A DNA stretch of 64,000 bases, taken from assembly GCF_002204185.1 (NCBI RefSeq), contig NZ_MXPU01000015.1, positions 62,001 through 126,000 on the forward strand, written 5' to 3'. Origin of the DNA: Rhizobium esperanzae (GTDB taxonomy: Bacteria; Pseudomonadota; Alphaproteobacteria; Rhizobiales; Rhizobiaceae). This document shows positions 41,993 through 49,247 of the stretch, piece by piece; position 1 is the stretch's first letter, and each line of letters starts with the position of its first letter. The notes under the pieces were generated by a model that was given only the letters and a program-made list of their open reading frames with translations, ran no database searches and was not told the origin of the DNA. Position numbers and translations under genes: made by a program.

Positions 41993-43195
41993 ATGCCTGC
42001 ATTCAAGACCCTCGACGATCTCACCGACATCAGCGGCAAGCGCGTGCTCGTCCGCGTCGACCTCAACGTTCCGGTCAAGGATAGCAAGGTCACCGATACG
42101 ACCCGCATCGAGCGTGTGGCGCCGACGATCCTCGAATTGTCCGAGAAGGGCGCCAAGGTGATCCTGCTCGCCCATTTCGGCCGACCGAAGGACGGCCCTT
42201 CGCCGGATCTGTCGCTGTCGCTGATCGCCCCTTCCGTCGAGGAGGTGCTCGATCACGCCGTGGCGACGGCGTCCGACTGCACCGGCGAGGCCGCCGCCGC
42301 GGCCGTCGCCGCGATGAATGACGGTGATATCCTGCTGCTGGAAAACACCCGCTTCCACAAGGGCGAGGAAAAGAACGATCCCGAATTCACCAAGGCGCTT
42401 GCCGCCAACGGCGATATTTATGTCAACGACGCCTTCTCTGCCGCTCACCGCGCCCATGCCTCGACCGAGGGCCTTGCCCATCACCTGCCGGCCTATGCCG
42501 GGCGCACCATGCAGGCCGAACTGGAAGCGCTGGAAAAAGGTCTCGGCAATCCCGCCCGCCCCGTCGTCGCCATCGTCGGCGGCGCCAAAGTCTCGACCAA
42601 GATCGATCTTTTGATGAATCTTGTGAAGAAGGTCGATGCACTGGTCATCGGCGGCGGCATGGCCAATACCTTCATCGCCGCGCGTGGCACCAATGTCGGC
42701 AAGTCGCTCTGCGAGCATGATCTTGCTGAAACCGCCAAGCAGATCATGATCGAGGCGGCGACCGCTGGCTGCGCCATCATCCTGCCCGAAGACGGCGTCG
42801 TTGCGCGCGAGTTCAAGGCGGGTGCCGCCAATGAGACGGTCGATATCAACGCCATTCCCGCCGATGCCATGGTGCTCGACGTCGGCCCGAAATCCGTCCA
42901 GGCCATCAATGCCTGGATCGAGCGCGCCGCAACACTCGTCTGGAACGGTCCGCTCGGCGCCTTCGAAATCGCGCCCTTCGATACCGCAACCGTCGCTGCC
43001 GCGAAATATGCAGCTGAGCGCACCGCAGCCGGAAAGCTGACCTCGGTTGCCGGTGGCGGCGATACCGTCTCGGCGCTCAACCATGCCGGCGTTGCCGACG
43101 ATTTCACCTATGTCTCGACCGCCGGCGGCGCCTTCCTCGAATGGATGGAAGGCAAGGAACTTCCCGGCGTCGCCATCCTCAACGCCGCCGGATAA
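41993..43195 (+). CDS. pgk: Phosphoglycerate kinase
   Basis: A 400-residue enzyme with the hallmark VLVRVDLNVPVKD, the substrate segment LLENTRFHKGEEKN, GGAKVSTKIDLLMNL and the C-terminal GGGDTVSAL nucleotide region. It produces ATP from 1,3-bisphosphoglycerate. The start MPAFKTLDDL at 41993 agrees with family length. It begins 70 bp after the antiporter gene and is followed by a terminator. Confidence 0.97.
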   Translation: MPAFKTLDDLTDISGKRVLVRVDLNVPVKDSKVTDTTRIERVAPTILELSEKGAKVILLAHFGRPKDGPSPDLSLSLIAPSVEEVLDHAVATASDCTGEAAAAAVAAMNDGDILLLENTRFHKGEEKNDPEFTKALAANGDIYVNDAFSAAHRAHASTEGLAHHLPAYAGRTMQAELEALEKGLGNPARPVVAIVGGAKVSTKIDLLMNLVKKVDALVIGGGMANTFIAARGTNVGKSLCEHDLAETAKQIMIEAATAGCAIILPEDGVVAREFKAGAANETVDINAIPADAMVLDVGPKSVQAINAWIERAATLVWNGPLGAFEIAPFDTATVAAAKYAAERTAAGKLTSVAGGGDTVSALNHAGVADDFTYVSTAGGAFLEWMEGKELPGVAILNAAG

Positions 43196-43293
43196 GACCG
43201 AGCGCCTCGGCGCGAAAAACGCATTCGGAGTCGCACCTTGCCATAGGCGGTGCGGCGCCGCAAAGGCAATTTGGCAGGTTTTACATGTGGATA

Positions 43294-43327
43294 GACCGCG
43301 GTGGCCAGACGCCTTCCGCGGTCTTTT
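43294..43327 (+). terminator. Rho-independent terminator of pgk
   Basis: The 8-bp perfect stem GACCGCGG/CCGCGGTC (43294-43301 with 43316-43323) has a 14-nt loop and is followed by TTTT. It lies about 100 bp after the pgk stop and separates pgk from fbaB. Confidence 0.78.
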
Positions 43328-43358
43328 GCCCGAGAGCTGAAAAAAATCCCATTTTTTC

Positions 43359-43419
43359 AAACGATTGAATTGATTTCAATCGTTTCAAGGGCTTAGCCTT
43401 CCATTTTCCTCACTATAAA
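43359..43419 (+). promoter_or_regulatory. fbaB promoter region with an 11-bp perfect operator dyad
   Basis: A perfect inverted repeat, AAACGATTGAA-TTGAT-TTCAATCGTTT, spans 43359-43385. A -10-like TATAAA is at 43414-43419, so the dyad would cover about -65 to -40. The size and A/T-flanked CG style resemble LacI-family operators. PckR, a LacI-type regulator of central carbon genes in Sinorhizobium, is a candidate, but its exact site cannot be verified here. Confidence 0.6.
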
Positions 43420-43480
43420 CTTCTGTTATCGCCGTCCTATATTCTTAAACCGCCGATGTTTAACGCTGTGGAGAGATCGA

Positions 43481-44503
43481 ATGAGCGAACGACTGGAAGA
43501 CATTGCAATGCAGATGGTTGCGGGCGGCCGGGGACTGCTTGCCGCCGATGAATCGACCTCCACCATCAAGAAGCGTTTCGACACGATCAACCTCGAATCG
43601 ACCGAAACCAGCCGCCGCGACTACCGCGAGATGCTCTTCCGCTCCGACGAGGCGATGAAGAAATATATCTCCGGCGTCATTCTCTTCGAAGAGACGCTCT
43701 ACCAGAAGGCTGCCGACGGCACGCCGTTCGTCGACATCATCCGCGCTGCCGGTTCCATTCCCGGCATCAAGGTCGATACCGGCGCCAAGCCGATGGTCAA
43801 ATTTCCCGGCGAAACCATCACCGAAGGCCTCGATGGTCTCGGAGAGCGCCTTGCCCGCTATTATGAGGCCGGCGCCCGTTTCGCCAAGTGGCGCGGCGTC
43901 ATCGCCATCTCGTCCTCGCTGCCGACCCGCGGCTCGGTCCGCGCCAACGCTCAGGCACTCGCTCGCTATGCGGCTCTCTGCCAGGAAGCCAAGATCGTGC
44001 CGATCGTCGAGCCGGAATGCCTGATGGACGGCAAGCCGGGCGACCACAACATCGACCGCTGCGCCGAAGTGACTGAATCCACGCTGCGCATCGTTTTCGA
44101 GGAACTGGCCGAAGCTCGCGTCAGCCTCGAAGGCATGATCCTGAAGCCCAATATGGTCATCGACGGCAAGAACGCCCGCAAGGCTTCGGTCGAGGAAGTT
44201 GCCGAGCGGACCGTCCGGGTGCTGAAGCGCACGGTCCCGTCTGCGGTTCCCGGCATCGCCTTCCTTTCCGGCGGCCAGACGACGGAAGAAGCGACTGCCC
44301 ACCTTTCCGCCATCAACGGCCATGACCTGCCCTGGCTCGTCACTTTCTCCTATGGCCGCGCCCTGCAGGACAGTGCCCTCAAGGCCTGGAACGGCAAGCC
44401 GGAAAACGTCGCCGCCGGCCAGCGCGAATTCACCCACCGCGCCGAGATGAACAGCCTCGCCGCCAAGGGCAGCTGGAAGAAAGACCTGGAACAGGCCGCC
44501 TGA
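43481..44503 (+). CDS. fbaB: Fructose-bisphosphate aldolase, class I
   Basis: At 340 residues this is a Schiff-base aldolase. It has GGRGLLAADESTSTIKKRF at the N-terminus, Lys136 in AKWRGV, and Lys222 in GMILKPNMV, the Schiff-base lysine. It is not the Zn-dependent class II enzyme. It cleaves or forms fructose-1,6-bisphosphate in glycolysis/gluconeogenesis. The upstream dyad suggests its own regulation apart from pgk. Clean ribosome binding site: GGAGAG before ATG 43481. Confidence 0.95.
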   Translation: MSERLEDIAMQMVAGGRGLLAADESTSTIKKRFDTINLESTETSRRDYREMLFRSDEAMKKYISGVILFEETLYQKAADGTPFVDIIRAAGSIPGIKVDTGAKPMVKFPGETITEGLDGLGERLARYYEAGARFAKWRGVIAISSSLPTRGSVRANAQALARYAALCQEAKIVPIVEPECLMDGKPGDHNIDRCAEVTESTLRIVFEELAEARVSLEGMILKPNMVIDGKNARKASVEEVAERTVRVLKRTVPSAVPGIAFLSGGQTTEEATAHLSAINGHDLPWLVTFSYGRALQDSALKAWNGKPENVAAGQREFTHRAEMNSLAAKGSWKKDLEQAA

Positions 44504-44571
44504 TTTTGGACTTGGGATTCGGGCGGGGGCGGCAACCGCAGCGTAGTCACTCCTGCCCCTCCCTCTCTCTC

Positions 44572-44725
44572 TCATTCCTGTGCACCTTAGGGCTTCGCCC
44601 AAGGGATGTCACAGGAATCCAGTGCGCCCAAGTCCCTTGGGCGCGATAGACTCTTCCCTTATGTATTGATTCGTTGACGGCGTAGACGCGTCGTGGCTGG
44701 ATTCCTGTGACAAGCACAGGAGCGA
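44572..44725. repeat. Inverted pair of palindromic repeat units
   Basis: A 16-base segment, TGTCACAGGAATCCAG (44607-44622), recurs as its exact reverse complement at 44697-44712. Each copy is next to a second partial match (ATTCCTGTGC at 44576 and GCACAGGAGC at 44713), so each unit is itself palindromic. No gene is seen in 44504-44876 besides these units. The motif resembles a repetitive element I recall from many Rhizobium intergenic regions. Confidence 0.65.
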
Positions 44726-44876
44726 GGAAATTCGGGGAGACGTTTTCTCCACCAACGAACCGGTGGATAAATACGGCGCGTAAGACGCTCGCCCTCATTG
44801 TCACGGCGACAAGAAACCGCTTCATTCCCCAAAAAACCATGCTTACTCATAGCGGCCCGCCACAATAGGAGCCGCC

Positions 44877-45800
44877 ATGAACACCCTCTCCTACGTCACC
44901 GTCGACGTCTTCACCTCCACCCGCTTCGAGGGCAATCCGCTTGCCGTCATTTCCGATGCCCGGGGCTTGAGCGATGCAGCGATGCAGAAGATCGCCACCG
45001 AGTTCAATTATTCCGAAGTCACCTTCGTCCTGCCGCCCGAAGACGACCGGAATTCCGCCCGTGTGCGCATCTTCACCCCGACGATGGAAATCCCCTTCGC
45101 CGGCCATCCGAATGTCGGCACCGCCTATGTTCTCGGCCAGCGGACGGAGATCTTCGGCAAGTCAGTCGGCGACAGGCTGCGTTTCGAGGAACAGGCTGGC
45201 ATCGTCGAGGTCAGCCTGCAGCGCAGCGACGGAGGTGTTACGGCCACTGCCATCCGCGCGCCGCAGCCGCTGACGGTCGGCGATACCGTCGCCGCAGAAA
45301 CCGTCGCCCGTTGCGTTTCTCTCGATCCCGGCGCCGTCGTCACGGCCATCCACGCCCCGGTCTTTGCCTCCGTCGGCCTCAACTTCGCCGTCGCCGAGTT
45401 GAAAGGGCTCGAAACTTTGGCCGCAGCCCGCCCGAACCTTGCCGGCTTCCAGGCGGCCGCCGGCGAGCAGGCGACGAGCGGGCACGATTTCTCGCTCTTC
45501 CTGTATGTCCGCTCACCCAACGATCCATGGAAGATTCGCGCGCGCATGTTCGCGCCCCTCGACAACGTGCCCGAAGACCCTGCAACCGGCAGCGCCTCGG
45601 CAGCGCTGGCCGCTTATCTCGTCAAGCTTGCGCCGGAGACGGACATGAACGTTCGCGTCACCGTCGAACAGGGCGTTGAGATGGGCCGCCGCAGCGTCAT
45701 CGCCCTTGATGTCGCCAAAACCGGCGGCATCGTCACCGATGTCGTCATCTCGGGACGCTGTGTTGCCGTCATGCAGGGAGAAATCATCCTGCAGGACTGA
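44877..45800 (+). CDS. PhzF-family isomerase
   Basis: This 307-residue protein has the diaminopimelate-epimerase-like fold of PhzF: VDVFTSTRFEGNPLAVI, the catalytic Glu47 in FNYSEVTFVLPP, FTPTMEIPFAGHPNVGTAYVL and DPATGSASAALAAYL. Despite the name, the genome context is not phenazine synthesis; most homologues have unknown substrates. AGGAG lies 6-7 nt before the ATG. The intergenic repeat pair precedes it. Confidence 0.9.
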   Translation: MNTLSYVTVDVFTSTRFEGNPLAVISDARGLSDAAMQKIATEFNYSEVTFVLPPEDDRNSARVRIFTPTMEIPFAGHPNVGTAYVLGQRTEIFGKSVGDRLRFEEQAGIVEVSLQRSDGGVTATAIRAPQPLTVGDTVAAETVARCVSLDPGAVVTAIHAPVFASVGLNFAVAELKGLETLAAARPNLAGFQAAAGEQATSGHDFSLFLYVRSPNDPWKIRARMFAPLDNVPEDPATGSASAALAAYLVKLAPETDMNVRVTVEQGVEMGRRSVIALDVAKTGGIVTDVVISGRCVAVMQGEIILQD

Positions 45801-45822
45801 CTGCCGCGGATGGAGTGCGAGC

Positions 45823-45987
45823 TCACATCAGGAAATCGCGCGACAAGAGCGCCACGGCCCAAATGCCGAAGGCGATCAGCGCGATCTTCCAGAAATCAAT
45901 GCGCCGTCGGAGGCCGGGAAACCCGAGCGGCTTGATCACCTGTATCGCCATGGCAAGGATGAGCAGCAAGGCTATCAGCTTTGTCAT
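45823..45987 (-). CDS. 54-residue two-helix membrane protein
   Basis: A short minus-strand frame encodes MTKLIALLLILAMAIQVIKP, a loop with GFPGLRRRIDF, and a second helix WKIALIAFGIWAVALL, ending SRDFLM. The balanced hydrophobic helices, the positively charged loop and good coding bias support a real gene. The ribosome binding site (AAAGC/GGAAA) is weak. It is convergent with the PhzF gene and divergent from the MFS gene. Function unknown. Confidence 0.65.
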   Translation of the reverse strand: MTKLIALLLILAMAIQVIKPLGFPGLRRRIDFWKIALIAFGIWAVALLSRDFLM

Positions 45988-46158
45988 GCTTTATTTTTTC
46001 CATTTTTCGGAATGTCACAGGACGGACATTTTTCCGCGCGAACACAGGATCAGACACGCCGTAAAGAGATTCCGGAGCACAATCAATCATCTTGAGGCTG
46101 GCCAGACGCAGGTCTCGCCTTATGTCCGTTTACAATCGCTGAGACCGAGTCTGGGGAA

Positions 46159-47439
46159 ATGAAGAGAAATCTGCTGTCCGTCGCCGCGCTGCTCTTTGGC
46201 ACGCTCTTCCTTTTCATGGGCAACGGCCTGCAGGGCATCCTGCTTCCCGTGCGCGGCAATCTCGAAGGCTACGCCACGACGACGCTCGGCCTGCTCGGTA
46301 CGTCGTGGGCGGGCGGCTTCGTCATCGGCTGCCTGGTGGCGCCGAAACTGGTGCGCCGCGTCGGCCATGTCAGAGCCTTCTCCGGCTTCATCTCGATCAT
46401 CGCCATCATCGCGCTGGTCAGCGGCATCATCATCGATCCTTTCTGGTGGGTGATCCTGCGCGCGGTGACCGGCTTCTCCACTGCCGGCACGTCGATGATC
46501 ATCGAAAGCTGGCTGAACGAGCGCGCCAGCAACGAGAGCCGCGGCGCGATCTTCTCACTCTATATCGGCATCACACTGCTCGGCGTCGTCGGCGGTCAGA
46601 TGATGATACCGCTCGAAGATGTGCGCACGCCGGTGCTGTTCATGATCTGCGGCATCTTTTATTGCATCGCCATGCTGCCGACGACGCTATCGACCGCGGC
46701 CTCACCGCAGCCGCTGAAGGCCGTGCGCCTCGACCTGCCGGCGCTCTATCGCAATTCGCCCGTGTCCTGCCTCGGCATCCTGCTCGTCGGCATCGCCAAC
46801 GGCGCCTACGGCACGCTCGGCGCTGTCTTTGGCGCCGGCGCCGGCCTTTCCGACACCAGTATCGCCGTTATGATGAGCGCCACCATCTTCGCCGGCGCCA
46901 TGATGCAGTTGCCGGCCGGCCGACTGTCTGATCGTATCGACCGGCGCTACGTGCTCGCCGCCATGTCGGCGATTGCGGCCCTCGCCGGCCTGCTGATCTT
47001 TCTGCTTCACCCGACATCGCCCACCTTGCTGATCGGGCTCGTTGTCCTTTACGGCGCGGTGGCCAATACGCTCTATCCAATCGCGGTTGCTCACGCCAAC
47101 GACTTCGCGGCGTCGGAGGATTTCGTCAAAGTCTCCGGCGGATTGCTGCTCCTCTACGGCATCGGCACGGTCATCGGCCCAACGCTCGGCGGCCCCGTCA
47201 TGTCGGCAATCACTCCGCATGCGCTTTTCCTGGTCACCGCCGTCGCCCATGTGCTGATCACCGGTTATGCGATTATCAGAAGCCGCATCCGCGCCGCCGT
47301 CCCGGCCAGCGACCGCGACGCCTATACGACGATCCCGACCGGAACGTCGCCGATGCTGACACCGCAGAGCATGTCGCTGGCCGATCGCGGCAGCGGCAAA
47401 TCTCCCGAAAGCAGCGATCCTGCTGTAAAGTTCGGTTAG
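46159..47439 (+). CDS. MFS transporter (YcaD-like)
   Basis: The 426-residue protein has twelve predicted membrane helices, the loop 2-3 motif APKLVRRVGHVRAFSGF and a second half with GRLSDRIDRRYVL. The layout matches the YcaD-type major facilitator group. The substrate is unknown. Its C-terminal 40 residues are a hydrophilic Ser/Pro tail. No strong Shine-Dalgarno (GGGGAA) but the ATG position matches the first helix. Confidence 0.87.
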   Translation: MKRNLLSVAALLFGTLFLFMGNGLQGILLPVRGNLEGYATTTLGLLGTSWAGGFVIGCLVAPKLVRRVGHVRAFSGFISIIAIIALVSGIIIDPFWWVILRAVTGFSTAGTSMIIESWLNERASNESRGAIFSLYIGITLLGVVGGQMMIPLEDVRTPVLFMICGIFYCIAMLPTTLSTAASPQPLKAVRLDLPALYRNSPVSCLGILLVGIANGAYGTLGAVFGAGAGLSDTSIAVMMSATIFAGAMMQLPAGRLSDRIDRRYVLAAMSAIAALAGLLIFLLHPTSPTLLIGLVVLYGAVANTLYPIAVAHANDFAASEDFVKVSGGLLLLYGIGTVIGPTLGGPVMSAITPHALFLVTAVAHVLITGYAIIRSRIRAAVPASDRDAYTTIPTGTSPMLTPQSMSLADRGSGKSPESSDPAVKFG

Positions 47440-47596
47440 GCCCTCCTGCAAAAAGCCGCGCTGCGGTTTTCGCCTTGGCTCGCGAAAAAGGAAAATGGGG
47501 AGGCGAGGCTGGATTTGGGGCGAATTGGCCTAAATTCCGATTCCCTATCGGCCGCATTTTTCGGCATTATGTTGCCGGCAGCATGGAGGAGAACCG

Positions 47597-47788
47597 ATGA
47601 GCTTTATCGATGACGACCGACCGCAGAAGAAAACCGCCCACGAGATCGGCGCCGATCTCTCCATGCTTTCGGTGGATGAGCTGAAGGCGCGAGTGGAATT
47701 GCTGAAAGACGAGATCGCCCGGCTCGAAGCCGAAGCCGCCCGCAAGGCATCCGGGCGGCAGGCCGCCGAAAGCTTCTTCCGCTCGTGA
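47597..47788 (+). CDS. DUF1192 small protein
   Basis: A 63-residue protein with MSFIDDDRPQKKTAHEIG, then the family core SMLSVDELKARVELLKDEIARLEAE, predicted as a short coiled coil. DUF1192 members are common in Rhizobiales; no function is known to me. GGAGGAG lies about 8 nt before the ATG. It precedes the candidate small-RNA/rcdA regulatory region. Confidence 0.87.
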   Translation: MSFIDDDRPQKKTAHEIGADLSMLSVDELKARVELLKDEIARLEAEAARKASGRQAAESFFRS

Positions 47789-47863
47789 TCCGCTAAAAGC
47801 CTCAGAAGACAAGACCATTGGCAGGCAAAATGAGCCAACCTCAAGTCTTCATTCGGCACAATG

Positions 47864-47878
47864 TTAATAAAATATTAA
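47864..47878. promoter_or_regulatory. CtrA box 1 (TTAA-N7-TTAA)
   Basis: The sequence TTAA-TAAAATA-TTAA matches the CtrA consensus exactly. It sits 5 bp upstream of a TATAAG hexamer (47883-47888), placing it over the -35 region as in CtrA-activated promoters. The site could drive the transcript that ends at 48005. Confidence 0.6.
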
Positions 47879-47894
47879 GCTTTATAAGGTATTA

Positions 47895-48005
47895 CTGTAC
47901 TCATCCAGGCTTTCTCTGGATCTCAGACAGTTTTCCACGCGGTGAATTGGTCTGATCTTTCTCCCTGTTTTACCTTGAGAGCCGCTTTTGCGGCTCTTCT
48001 TTTTG
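47895..48005 (+). ncRNA. Candidate small RNA or terminated leader upstream of rcdA
   Basis: Downstream of a CtrA box and a TATAAG -10-like hexamer is a segment of about 110 nt. It has a 5' hairpin ATCCAG/CTGGAT (47903-47908 with 47916-47921) and ends in a strong terminator, AGAGCCGC-TTTT-GCGGCTCT (47978-47997) followed by TCTTTTT. No coding frame with a ribosome binding site was found in it. It could be an independent sRNA or an attenuated leader. Ends are estimates. Confidence 0.45.
47978..48005 (+). terminator. Strong intrinsic terminator between DUF1192 gene and rcdA
   Basis: An 8-bp perfect stem with a TTTT loop is followed by TCTTTTT. It is 190 bp past the DUF1192 stop, further than usual, which suggests it ends another transcript as well. 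Confidence 0.88.
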
Positions 48006-48039
48006 CCGCGGCCGGCGCATTTCCATGAAACTGTGGAGA

Positions 48040-48054
48040 TTAACCCTTTCTTAA
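48040..48054. promoter_or_regulatory. CtrA box 2 upstream of rcdA
   Basis: TTAA-CCCTTTC-TTAA matches the CtrA consensus TTAA-N7-TTAA exactly, including the frequent C after the first half. It lies 126 bp before the rcdA start codon and past the intrinsic terminator, so it belongs to the rcdA promoter. Confidence 0.7.
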
Positions 48055-48179
48055 GAAACGGCTTGCGCATTTGCGCTAATGATACCATCTTAAAGTCATA
48101 AAGACCGGGCGCGGAAACTTTTCCGTCAACCCCGGCGTTACCTGACCATAAGTAGCTGCGTGCAACAGGGACTATTGCG

Positions 48180-48695
48180 ATGTCGGAAGTTGGATTGAAC
48201 ACGATCAGTTTTGCGGGCCGCGCGGCTGCATCCTCACAGTTCAAGGCACTCTATGCCGAAGGCATGTCGCTGGTCGAAGAGACCGCCGCCTATCTCGACG
48301 GCCAAGGCCGCGCAGCCTCCAAGGTTCTGCCGCGCATGGCATCCGTCCTCTACGCCGCGGAATCGATGCGGCTGACCACCCGCCTGATGCAGATGGCCTC
48401 GTGGCTGCTGCTGCAGCGCGCCGTCAACAACGGCGAGATGTCGCGCGACCAGGTGCTGGCCGAGAAGAACAAGGTCCGCCTCGACGGCTTCAACGTCGAC
48501 CGCGCGGCACCCGGCTGGGGCGATCTGCCGGAATCCTTCCGTGACCTCGTCGAGCGCTCCCTGCGCCTGCAGAACCGCATCGCGCTGCTGGATCGCGAAA
48601 TCTATCGTCCGGCTGAAGCCGTGATCGTTCATGACAATCAGAACAGCGTCCAGGCGCAGCTTTCTCTGCTGCAGACGGCCTTCGGCAACAACTGA
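48180..48695 (+). CDS. rcdA: CtrA-degradation adaptor RcdA (DUF1465)
   Basis: The 171-residue helical protein matches DUF1465: SFAGRAAASSQFKALYAEGM, LVEETAAYLDGQGR, RLTTRLMQMASWLLLQRAV and GWGDLPESFRDLVERSLRLQ. RcdA is an adaptor in the CpdR-RcdA-PopA-ClpXP pathway that times CtrA proteolysis in Caulobacter, and it is important in Sinorhizobium. The gene has a full CtrA box upstream, as expected for a feedback loop. The C-terminal tail is presumably disordered and may bind partners. Confidence 0.9.
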   Translation: MSEVGLNTISFAGRAAASSQFKALYAEGMSLVEETAAYLDGQGRAASKVLPRMASVLYAAESMRLTTRLMQMASWLLLQRAVNNGEMSRDQVLAEKNKVRLDGFNVDRAAPGWGDLPESFRDLVERSLRLQNRIALLDREIYRPAEAVIVHDNQNSVQAQLSLLQTAFGNN

Positions 48696-48720
48696 CCAGA
48701 TCTGCTAAATCCTTTTTTGA

Positions 48721-48751
48721 ACCGGCTGCGCGGTTGCGCGGCCGGTTTTTT
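48721..48751 (+). terminator. Rho-independent terminator of rcdA
   Basis: ACCGGC (48721-48726) pairs with GCCGGT (48741-48746), with further CGCG pairing inside, followed by TTTTTG. It lies 25 bp after the rcdA stop. Confidence 0.82.
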
Positions 48752-48781
48752 GTTGCCGCTGCGCACCGTTCTGCCAACGCA

Positions 48782-48804
48782 GAAAAGCCCGGCAGAACCG
48801 GGCT
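48782..48804 (-). terminator. Rho-independent terminator of rpmE
   Basis: On the minus strand AGCCCGG-TTCTG-CCGGGCT (48804-48798 with 48792-48786) is followed by TTTC. It lies about 30 bp after the rpmE stop and back to back with the rcdA terminator. Confidence 0.75.
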
Positions 48805-48833
48805 CCTTGCGAAATTTCGTCAATCAAAAGCGA

Positions 48834-49055
48834 TTAGAGACCGAGGCCGCCGAAACGCTTGTTGAACTTGGAAACGCGGCCGCCGCGGTCCATGAGCTGC
48901 TGGTTGCCGCCGGTCCAAGCCGGATGCGACTTGGAATCGATTTCGAGGTTCATGACAGCGCCTTCCGAACCCCAGGTCGAGCGGGTTTCGTATTCGGTGC
49001 CATCGGTCATGACTACCTTGATCGTGTGATAGTCGGGATGGATGCCTGCCTTCAT
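48834..49055 (-). CDS. rpmE: 50S ribosomal protein L31, cysteine-free type
   Basis: The 73-residue protein begins MKAGIHPDYHTIKVVMTDGT and contains SKSHPAWTGGNQQLMDRGGRVSKFNKRFG, diagnostic of L31. No cysteine is present, so it is of the zinc-independent class lacking the CxxC motif. Length is normal. The start at 49055 is standard; an upstream ATG adds an unrelated 13 residues. It is divergent from the ABC exporter gene. Confidence 0.95.
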   Translation of the reverse strand: MKAGIHPDYHTIKVVMTDGTEYETRSTWGSEGAVMNLEIDSKSHPAWTGGNQQLMDRGGRVSKFNKRFGGLGL

Positions 49056-49247
49056 AACAATCTTCCTGCGATACCGGAGTTCAATTTGCCGCATGCAGTT
49101 GCGGCCAACGAACCGATTGAATAAATGAAGCCGCAGTCGTGATGGCTACGGCTTCCCATTAGGATGCGGTGCCTATACATGAAGGACGCCGGGATAACAA
49201 GAGCCAACAGGCCGCATTAGCGGGTCCTGCAGGCGATCGGAGACGAT

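Noticed and set aside
41804..43360. 518-codon minus-strand frame opposite pgk
   Set aside because: pgk on the plus strand has every catalytic motif; the antisense frame has none.
44877..45800. Phenazine biosynthesis cluster
   Set aside because: Only a PhzF-family gene is present; no phzA-E or G neighbours exist.
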